Assembly (NCBI GenBank): GCA_002452325.1
Contig: DKFG01000082.1
Location: 1-5,602, forward strand
Direction of reading: 5' to 3'
From: Geobacter sp. UBA6802
Lineage (GTDB): Bacteria > Desulfobacterota > Desulfuromonadia > Geobacterales > Pseudopelobacteraceae
Length of the DNA: 5,602 nt
Of this stretch, positions 1-4,881 are shown in pieces. Position 1 is the first letter of the stretch. Each line of letters opens with the position of its first letter. The translations under genes and the position numbers were made by a program. The notes below the pieces were generated by a model. That model was not told where the DNA came from and ran no database searches. It saw nothing but the letters and a program-made list of their open reading frames with translations.

Positions 1-276
1 AAAAGCTACTCAAACAGTTTGGCATTAACCTTTGATGCAGTTCAGCCGGACAATGATAGTTCAAACAGATCACAGAGCTCTGTTGAGGGTCAGCTGAGCT
101 ATCCACTTAATCTGGATGAGGCAATGGCAGTGCATATCAAAGAAGTACTGGTGTTGACAAAGGGCAAGATTCACGGCTCCGGCGGAGCGGCTGAACTACT
201 GGGGGTAAACCCGACCACCCTGCGCTCACGCCTGGATAAGCTCGGTATCAGCTATCGTCGCAGGGAACTGAAGTAA
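1..276 (+). CDS. Sigma-54-dependent transcriptional regulator, C-terminal fragment (Fis-type HTH)
   Basis: The reading frame is open from base 1 and ends at TAA 274-276, so these 91 residues are the end of a longer protein cut by the window edge. Residues 1-36 are a polar Ser/Asn/Asp/Gln-rich linker. Residues about 39-84 form a Fis-type helix-turn-helix with the signature of sigma-54 activators: HI at 45-46, GKIHGSGGAAELLG at 55-68, then NPTTLRSRLDKLGI at 70-83. In that family this helix binds enhancer sites, while the missing upstream part would hold the AAA+ ATPase that remodels sigma-54 RNA polymerase and usually a sensor domain (GAF, PAS or receiver). The close match to the FhlA/NorR-style ending makes the class reliable, but the signal and target genes cannot be told from this tail. 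A TTG at 19 could be mistaken for a start; I reject it because the frame continues upstream. The gene converges on the minus-strand operon. Confidence 0.88.
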   Translation, partial: KSYSNSLALTFDAVQPDNDSSNRSQSSVEGQLSYPLNLDEAMAVHIKEVLVLTKGKIHGSGGAAELLGVNPTTLRSRLDKLGISYRRRELK

Positions 277-310
277 TGGGATTGGAAGCCGCAACCTTAC
301 CAGCCCGCAC

Positions 311-799
311 TTACTTCCCCAGCAGTTCCTCAATCTTCTTCAGGTCAAATCCTTCTATGATTCGACCCATGATCATGAAGGTGGGGGTGCCGTCAACGCC
401 GACCTTTTTGGCAATGGCGTGCTGTTCCTCCTGAAGTTTGCGCCCTTGCGGGGTAATCGGCAGGCTGGCGGGATTCATCCGGTCAACACCGCCTGTCATC
501 ACTTGGTGATAAAGCTGCACGCTGTCACTTCCGGAAAGGATGTACTGCACCTTCTGGCGTGCGTGGGGATGGGTAGGCAGCGGACTGAAGAAGACATAGC
601 GGGTCACATCGGAGCGTGCTTTGAAATAGGCCGATGCCTTGCGACAGAATGGACAATCCGGGTCGGTGAACTCTATCACCGTTTTGGGACCGTTGCCGAT
701 CTTTACGGCCTTGCTCAGATCAAGATCTGATGCGGCACCGGCAGGGCAAAGCCCTAGCGTTACCAGAAACAACAACGCGATCAACAGACGTAGCAGCAT
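311..799 (-). CDS. Periplasmic DsbC/DsbG-like thiol:disulfide interchange protein
   Basis: This 162-residue protein has a signal peptide (Arg4, hydrophobic core about 5-17, probable signal peptidase I site near AGAA at 20-23), so it should act in the periplasm. A thioredoxin fold follows, with the active site CPFC at 49-52 in the context FTDPDCPFCRK, and a cis-proline loop GTPTF at 137-141 (Pro139). The FTDPDCPFC and VDGTPTF patterns are those of the DsbC/DsbG C-terminal catalytic domain. The separate N-terminal dimerisation domain of true DsbC is absent: only about 25 residues separate the signal peptide from the active site. It may therefore act as a monomeric disulfide oxidase, reductase or isomerase. 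Cys18 is not in a good lipobox, so a lipoprotein is unlikely. The start is supported by a strong ribosome site, AAGGAGGG, at 805-812. It is the last gene of the minus-strand operon, 18 bp (800-817) after the kinase stop. Family is confident; exact redox role is inference. Confidence 0.88.
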   Translation of the reverse strand: MLLRLLIALLFLVTLGLCPAGAASDLDLSKAVKIGNGPKTVIEFTDPDCPFCRKASAYFKARSDVTRYVFFSPLPTHPHARQKVQYILSGSDSVQLYHQVMTGGVDRMNPASLPITPQGRKLQEEQHAIAKKVGVDGTPTFMIMGRIIEGFDLKKIEELLGK

Positions 800-817
800 A
801 CCAGCCCTCCTTTTCTG

Positions 818-1891
818 TCAGGGGAACGGCAGCACGATGGTAAACACACTGCCCACCCCTTCATGACTCTCTACGGTAATGGTTCCGCCGTGCGCCTCAA
901 CCGCCATCTTGCAAAAAGCCAGCCCCAGCCCGCTGCCGCCACTTCCCCGATTGCACTGATTACGGGCCTGAACAAAGCGATCAAAAATAAGCGGCAGATC
1001 CACATCGGCTATGCCGTTTCCAGTGTCATTAATCTGGATAATGACCGACGGCTGTGAATCAGCTGAAATTCCACTACTGCAGGAAAGTTTGATCTCACCC
1101 AGGTTGGGGGTAAATTTTACGGCATTGGTCAATAGATTGGCAATCACCCGGGAAAACTTGGCACGGTCAATCGGCAATAGCGGCAGTTTTTCATCAATCA
1201 TCAACTGGAGCTGCAACTGGGACTGTTTGGCCACCCCCCGAAATCCGTTGGCAACATGCCGGACCAGCTCGGCAAGGTTGGTCGGCACCATGCTGAAGGT
1301 AATCTTGCCTGCCTCGTGACGATGGATGTCAAGCAGGTTGTCAATCATGGCAACCACTTCATTGCAACTTTCAATGGCTGACTGCAGGTACTCTTCCTGT
1401 TCGTTGTTCAGCACACCTAGCCGCTTGCTGCGCACCAGATCAACGGACCCGATGGCTGCAGTAATCGGATTCTTCAGATCATGGGAGAGCATGGAGATGA
1501 AGTCCAGTCGCTCTCGTTCCAGAGACTTGATGGCCATGCAGCGTTCAAGACTCTTGACCAGCCGATCTTTACTAAAGGGGGCCATCAGGCAATCCAGGGC
1601 TCCCTCTTTGTGGCAAGCCAGATACCGCTCCTGCTCATCGGCATCCAGCAGGGCGATCACCGCCGGGTCAGAACAACTCTCTTTGAGATGATCAAGGGAA
1701 GGAAGGCAGGCATCATTGGCAGGAGAACCGAGCAAAATAGCGTCTATCCGTTTTTTTTCCAGTATTGCCCGTGCATCCATACAGCTTACCGCCAGGTGGA
1801 GATCATACGGCCCCTCCTCCAGCAACTGAAGCGCAAGCCTGGCAGCTTCGGCGTTATTTTCAACGATCAGGATCTGTTTACGTCCCGGCAT
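818..1891 (-). CDS. Soluble hybrid histidine kinase with degenerate N-terminal receiver domain
   Basis: A 357-residue cytoplasmic kinase with no membrane segment. Residues 5-118 form a receiver-like domain (QILIVENN at the start, APF at 104-106). Residues about 121-190 are a HisKA dimerisation domain with the H-box SHDLKNP at 136-142, so His137 is the phospho-site. Residues about 240-357 are the HATPase domain: N-box NLLTNAVKFTP at 252-262, G1 DTGNGI at 289-294, F-box FDRF at 303-306, G2 GGSGLGLAF at 318-326. All kinase boxes look intact. The receiver does not: Gly55 sits where the phosphoacceptor Asp belongs, Ala104 replaces the conserved Lys, and only one residue of the acidic pair remains (Glu11, Asn12). 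The same frame stays open upstream to 1984, but the start at 1891 has a good ribosome site, begins exactly at the receiver fold and overlaps ispD by only 14 bp. The signal and any partner regulator are unknown; none is adjacent in the operon. Confidence 0.9.
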   Translation of the reverse strand: MPGRKQILIVENNAEAARLALQLLEEGPYDLHLAVSCMDARAILEKKRIDAILLGSPANDACLPSLDHLKESCSDPAVIALLDADEQERYLACHKEGALDCLMAPFSKDRLVKSLERCMAIKSLERERLDFISMLSHDLKNPITAAIGSVDLVRSKRLGVLNNEQEEYLQSAIESCNEVVAMIDNLLDIHRHEAGKITFSMVPTNLAELVRHVANGFRGVAKQSQLQLQLMIDEKLPLLPIDRAKFSRVIANLLTNAVKFTPNLGEIKLSCSSGISADSQPSVIIQINDTGNGIADVDLPLIFDRFVQARNQCNRGSGGSGLGLAFCKMAVEAHGGTITVESHEGVGSVFTIVLPFP

Positions 1892-2603
1892 GCCCGGTTC
1901 CTTCCTTATCACGCAAGAATGCCTCTGCAAGCACAAGATCTTCAGGGGTGGTGATTTTGATATTTCGGTAACTGCCCGGTACAATGGCTACAGCTCCTCC
2001 GGAGCGCTCCAGCAACGAGCAGTCGTCAGTGCCCAGAAACTGCTCGGCTGCGGCCTGCCGGTGGGCGGTCAGGATCTGCCCGTACCGGAAGGTCTGGGGT
2101 GTTTGGGCCTGCCAGAGCGTGGCACGGTCCGGCGTGGCCACCACCATACCATTCTGCACCACCTTGATGGTGTCTTTGGCCTGCACTGCCACCAGGGCAC
2201 CCACCCCCGTATCTGCCAGCTGGATGGACCGCTGCAGGGTCTCTTCATCAATAAAGGGGCGTACCCCATCGTGGATCAACACGATATCCCGGTCTGCTGC
2301 ATGATCACGCAGGGCCGTGAGACCGTTTAAGACTGAGTGCTGGCGCTCTGCACCACCAGGCACTATCGACAGTACCTTGGTCAGGCGATATGCCTCCACC
2401 ACCTGGCTGCGGCAGTAGGGTATCTCCTCTGCCGGGGTAACCAGCATGATACCTGCTATCAACGGACTCTGCTGCAACACCTGTAGGGTGCGGGCAACAA
2501 TCGGCATACCGCCCAGCTGCAGGTACTGCTTGTTGATGGAGGCACCCATCCGCTTGCCCATCCCGGCGGCCGGTACCACGGCAAAGGTACGGAAGCTGCT
2601 CAT
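1878..2603 (-). CDS. ispD: 2-C-methyl-D-erythritol 4-phosphate cytidylyltransferase
   Basis: IspD joins CTP and 2-C-methyl-D-erythritol 4-phosphate to make CDP-methylerythritol, the third step of the non-mevalonate (MEP) isoprenoid pathway, in the cytoplasm. The 241 residues match the usual length (about 230-240). Visible family motifs are the nucleotide-binding PAAGMGKRMG at 11-20, NKQYL at 24-28 (Lys25), PGGAERQHSVLNGL at 82-95, HDGVRPF at 111-117, PDRATLWQAQTPQTF at 158-172 (Arg160), TDDCSLLE at 192-199, and NIKITTPEDL at 214-223 (Lys215). Lys25, Arg160 and Lys215 correspond by context to the catalytic or substrate-binding residues Lys27, Arg157 and Lys213 of the E. coli enzyme. The gene overlaps selA by 4 bp (ATGA) and has no clear Shine-Dalgarno sequence, which suggests translational coupling. 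Its usual partner ispF is not next to it; a kinase gene follows instead. The assignment is very secure. Confidence 0.97.
   Translation of the reverse strand: MSSFRTFAVVPAAGMGKRMGASINKQYLQLGGMPIVARTLQVLQQSPLIAGIMLVTPAEEIPYCRSQVVEAYRLTKVLSIVPGGAERQHSVLNGLTALRDHAADRDIVLIHDGVRPFIDEETLQRSIQLADTGVGALVAVQAKDTIKVVQNGMVVATPDRATLWQAQTPQTFRYGQILTAHRQAAAEQFLGTDDCSLLERSGGAVAIVPGSYRNIKITTPEDLVLAEAFLRDKEGTGHAGT
1899..1907 (-). promoter_or_regulatory. Ribosome binding site deciding the kinase start
   Basis: AAGGAAGGA on the minus strand lies 7 nt before the ATG at 1891-1889, inside the last codons of ispD. It supports the 357-residue form over a start at 1984, which would overlap ispD by more than 100 bp and add a 31-residue stretch with no receiver-domain character. 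Confidence 0.7.
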
Positions 2604-4006
2604 GGTACAGTCTCGATAGCCTGACGTAACGCATCAGCCAGAAGCGGCAGATCGGTGTCACGCAAGGTGCGGACATCCAGCAGAAAGCGATCCTTGTGCA
2701 GCCGTCCCACCACCGGCGGCGTGGTACTGCGCAGCAGCAGCTCAAGGTGGTGCGGGGCAATCCCGGCAACCGCTACCTCGATCAGCCTGCTGGGCAGCTG
2801 CAGCAGTGGATAGGAACCGCCACCGGGGCTGGACATGCCGTCACGCAACATCAGGCTGATCCGCTGAGGCAGAAGGGCACGCAAACGTCGCTGCATCCGG
2901 CGGGCCTTCACCGACAGATCGTCCAGCGATACCGTCAACATCCGCAGGGTCGGGATCTCCGTCAGGGCCGTACGTTCATCCCGATACAGGCGCAAGGTAG
3001 CCTCAAGTGCCGCCAGGGTCAATTTGTCGATACGCAGTGCCCGCAACAGCTGATGCCGCTTTAGCTGATCAACCAGATCGCGTCGACCGACAATCAGTCC
3101 GGCCTGGGGGCCTCCCAACAGCTTGTCGCCGCTGAAGGTCACCAGATCGGCACCAGCCTTCAGATAGTGCTGAACCGTCGGCTCTCCGGCAATACCAAAG
3201 CGGGAGAGATCCAGCAGACAACCGCTGCCGGCATCAACCAGGGTTGCAATACCGGCTTCGTGGCCAATCCGTACCATGGCCTCGGTGCCCACCTCGGCAG
3301 TAAAGCCGACCACAGCAAAATTGCTGGTATGCACCTTCAACAGCAGCGCGGTCTGCTCCGTTACGGCACCGATATAATCACGGGGGTGGGTCCGGTTGGT
3401 ACTGCCCACCTCAACCAGTTTGGCACCGCTCTGGCGCATCACCTCAGGAATCCGGAATGACCCGCCGATCTCCACCAGCTCGCCGCGGGAGACAATCACC
3501 TCACGCCCTGAAGCCAGGGCCGTCAGGGCCAGCATCACCGCCGCAGCATTGTTGTTAACCACCAGGGCAGCTTCAGCACCGGTTAGTTCGCACAACAACC
3601 GATCAACATGGCTATAGCGCTCACCGCGCTCACCCTTATCAAGATCAAATTCAAGGTTGCTGTAGCCCCAGGCGGTCTCCAGCAAGGCCTGTTCAGCTGC
3701 AGCGGCCAGGGGTGACCGCCCCAGATTGGTATGCACCACCACGCCGCTGCCGTTGATTACCCGACGCAGGTTGGGGGCCTCGGCTGCCCGGATCTGATTC
3801 AGCACCAAGGAGACAATCCGTGCAGGCCCAAGATCCACGGTCGGGTCTTCGGCAAGCTGGTGTCGCAGCAGATCAAGCGTTGCACGTACTGCCGACTTGA
3901 GACCGGTATGGGTAGTGGAGGCCTGCAGCGCCGCCACCTCAGGCCAGGCAAGCACCTTGTCCATTTTAGGCAGACGCTGCCTGCTATCGGAATGCCCGCT
4001 ACTCAT
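2600..4006 (-). CDS. selA: L-seryl-tRNA(Sec) selenium transferase
   Basis: SelA is a pyridoxal-phosphate enzyme that converts seryl-tRNA(Sec) to selenocysteinyl-tRNA(Sec) using selenophosphate, allowing UGA codons to be read as selenocysteine. The protein has 468 residues, close to the usual 460-470. The N-terminal tRNA-binding region carries the family pattern LPKMDKVL at 12-19. The core has INGSGVVVHTNLGRSPL at 84-100, a glutamate/arginine-rich stretch DKGERGERYSHV at 123-134, NNNAAAVMLAL at 151-161 and TFSGDKLLGGPQAG at 290-303. Lys295 is the expected PLP-binding lysine, the same number as in the E. coli enzyme. The C-terminal part ends with RLHKDRFLLDVRTL at 435-448, also typical. The start at 4006 has a strong ribosome site, AGGTGAGG, at 4009-4016, which overlaps the stop codon of the upstream regulator. 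The partners selB, selD and the tRNA(Sec) gene are not in this window, so their linkage cannot be judged. Confidence 0.97.
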   Translation of the reverse strand: MSSGHSDSRQRLPKMDKVLAWPEVAALQASTTHTGLKSAVRATLDLLRHQLAEDPTVDLGPARIVSLVLNQIRAAEAPNLRRVINGSGVVVHTNLGRSPLAAAAEQALLETAWGYSNLEFDLDKGERGERYSHVDRLLCELTGAEAALVVNNNAAAVMLALTALASGREVIVSRGELVEIGGSFRIPEVMRQSGAKLVEVGSTNRTHPRDYIGAVTEQTALLLKVHTSNFAVVGFTAEVGTEAMVRIGHEAGIATLVDAGSGCLLDLSRFGIAGEPTVQHYLKAGADLVTFSGDKLLGGPQAGLIVGRRDLVDQLKRHQLLRALRIDKLTLAALEATLRLYRDERTALTEIPTLRMLTVSLDDLSVKARRMQRRLRALLPQRISLMLRDGMSSPGGGSYPLLQLPSRLIEVAVAGIAPHHLELLLRSTTPPVVGRLHKDRFLLDVRTLRDTDLPLLADALRQAIETVP

Positions 4007-4008
4007 AG

Positions 4009-4016
4009 CCTCACCT
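4009..4016 (-). promoter_or_regulatory. selA ribosome binding site overlapping the regulator stop codon
   Basis: AGGTGAGG on the minus strand lies just before the selA ATG (4006-4004). Its first two bases are the last two of the upstream gene's TAG stop (4017-4015). A ribosome finishing the regulator would stop on the selA initiation site, so the two genes are probably coupled. Confidence 0.65.
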
Positions 4017-4695
4017 ACAGATCCATAGCCTGACCGGGCTTGCAGGCGGTCTCATCCAGCAGTACCCGACCGCCCAGTTCGGCGTTCTTGCGCACCAGCA
4101 GTTCGGCATCATCGCAGTTTCGATCCCGAAAGGCCTGGATGATCTTACGGTGTTCCTGTACTGACACCGCCATCCGCCCTGGCTGGGAGAGCGACATCAA
4201 ACGCAGCCGCTGGAACCGAGTGACCAGCAGATTGATCATCTCCCGCAACTTTTCATTGTCTGCAGCCTTGATGAACAGGTCATGAAAATCATTATGTACC
4301 TTGAAAAACTGTTTGATGTCGCCCAGTACACATAACTCTGCCAGCCGTTCATTGATTGCCTCAAGACGATCTATCTCTTTAACGCTCAACCGGTCACAGG
4401 CCAGCTTTGCCGCATACCCTTCCAGGATGCTCTTGATGGCGTAAAACTCCTCGACATCCTTCTGGGTAAAGGCACTGACCACGGCGCCCTTGCGCGGGAT
4501 TACCTTCAGATAGCCTTCAGACTCAAGCTGACGAAACGCCTCTCGTATCGGTGTGCGACTGATGCCGAACCGTTCGGCCAGCTCAGGTTCGGAAACCCGG
4601 CTACCTGATTTGATAGCACCGGAAATGATGGCATCACGCATACTCTCCAGTATTTTTTCGCGTAGCGTCAAATGCTTTTCTTTTATACGTTTCAT
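4015..4695 (-). CDS. GntR-family transcriptional regulator, FCD (FadR/VanR-type) subgroup
   Basis: With the start at 4695 this is a 226-residue DNA-binding regulator. Residues about 9-74 form a GntR winged helix-turn-helix: LREKILESMRDAIISG at 11-26, SEPELAERFGISRTPIREA at 35-53, LESEGYL at 57-63, and the wing RKGAVVS at 68-74. Residues about 80-210 form an all-helical FCD effector domain. Its probable metal site includes His138 (NDFHDLF) and His182 (QEHRKI), but position 204, where a third His is usual, is Asn. FCD regulators bind small carboxylates or sugar acids; the ligand here cannot be read from sequence. In-frame ATGs also occur at 4749, 4725 and 4713. I prefer 4695 because the best promoter predicts transcription from about 4722, leaving a 27-nt leader with GGAG 12 nt before this ATG, a rather long spacing. 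It heads the operon and probably regulates itself and the downstream genes. Confidence 0.88.
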   Translation of the reverse strand: MKRIKEKHLTLREKILESMRDAIISGAIKSGSRVSEPELAERFGISRTPIREAFRQLESEGYLKVIPRKGAVVSAFTQKDVEEFYAIKSILEGYAAKLACDRLSVKEIDRLEAINERLAELCVLGDIKQFFKVHNDFHDLFIKAADNEKLREMINLLVTRFQRLRLMSLSQPGRMAVSVQEHRKIIQAFRDRNCDDAELLVRKNAELGGRVLLDETACKPGQAMDL

Positions 4696-4728
4696 AGTCA
4701 GATTCAGCTCCATCAGGGGGTACATAGA

Positions 4729-4756
4729 ATTGTATACAGTATGCACCATTTGTCAA
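4729..4756 (-). promoter_or_regulatory. Sigma-70-type promoter of the gntR-selA-ispD-kinase-dsb operon
   Basis: On the minus strand a perfect -35 box TTGACA (4756-4751) is followed after 16 bp by TACAAT (4734-4729), five of six bases of the -10 consensus. The predicted transcript start is near 4722, downstream of the ATGs at 4749 and 4725. This rules those out as starts for this transcript. It is the only good promoter seen ahead of the five-gene block. Confidence 0.6.
4730..4739. promoter_or_regulatory. Candidate GntR/FCD operator (GTATAC-centred palindrome)
   Basis: TTGTATACAG is a near-perfect palindrome around GTATAC. FCD-type GntR regulators often bind short palindromes of the TTGTATACAA type. 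This one overlaps the -10 box of the promoter in front of the GntR-family gene, so binding there would block RNA polymerase. Autorepression is therefore the simplest reading. Binding is inferred from position and shape only. Confidence 0.45.
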
Positions 4757-4881
4757 TCCAATCATCGGCATAATTCTATAAAAAATCTGTGGGGCTCCAG
4801 CACCAAAGCCACCGAAGCTGCTTGAAAATTAACCGGGCTGATAGTAGGTTGTGGCAACGCCACGTTACGAAAGGTATCCCC

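Larger units (their letters stand above)
4696..4881. other. Divergent intergenic region
   Basis: This stretch of 186 bp separates the minus-strand regulator from the plus-strand TIM-barrel gene. It is richer in A+T than its flanks, especially 4720-4790. It holds the operon promoter and candidate operator, plus an 8-bp inverted repeat, ATAGAATT (4724-4731) and AATTCTAT (4772-4779), flanking the -35 region. Nearer the plus-strand gene is a small hairpin, GTGGC-AAC-GCCAC (4851-4863). No convincing plus-strand promoter was found: CATAAT at 4769-4774 lacks a well-spaced -35, and TTGAAA at 4822-4827 lacks a good -10. Confidence 0.6.

Noticed and set aside
419..730. Plus-strand open frame opposite the Dsb-like gene
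   Set aside because: The minus strand encodes a clear thioredoxin-fold protein with signal peptide; the plus frame has no recognisable feature.
1481..1954. Long plus-strand open frame antisense to the kinase and ispD
   Set aside because: It is the complement of two well-supported genes, has no domain resemblance and no sign of translation.
1892..1984. N-terminal extension of the kinase to an ATG at 1984
   Set aside because: It would overlap ispD by 107 bp, has no receiver-domain character, and the ATG at 1891 has a good ribosome site.
1890..2330. Plus-strand open frame opposite ispD
   Set aside because: It is antisense to an unmistakable ispD and has a composition driven by the opposite strand's codons.
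4696..4749. Upstream ATGs at 4749, 4725 and 4713 for the GntR-type regulator
   Set aside because: The first two lie upstream of the predicted transcript start and the third would have almost no leader; residues before 4695 do not resemble the family.
4851..4868. Possible sigma-54 promoter (TGGC element) before the TIM-barrel gene
   Set aside because: The -12 GC element is missing at the required spacing from the TGGC.
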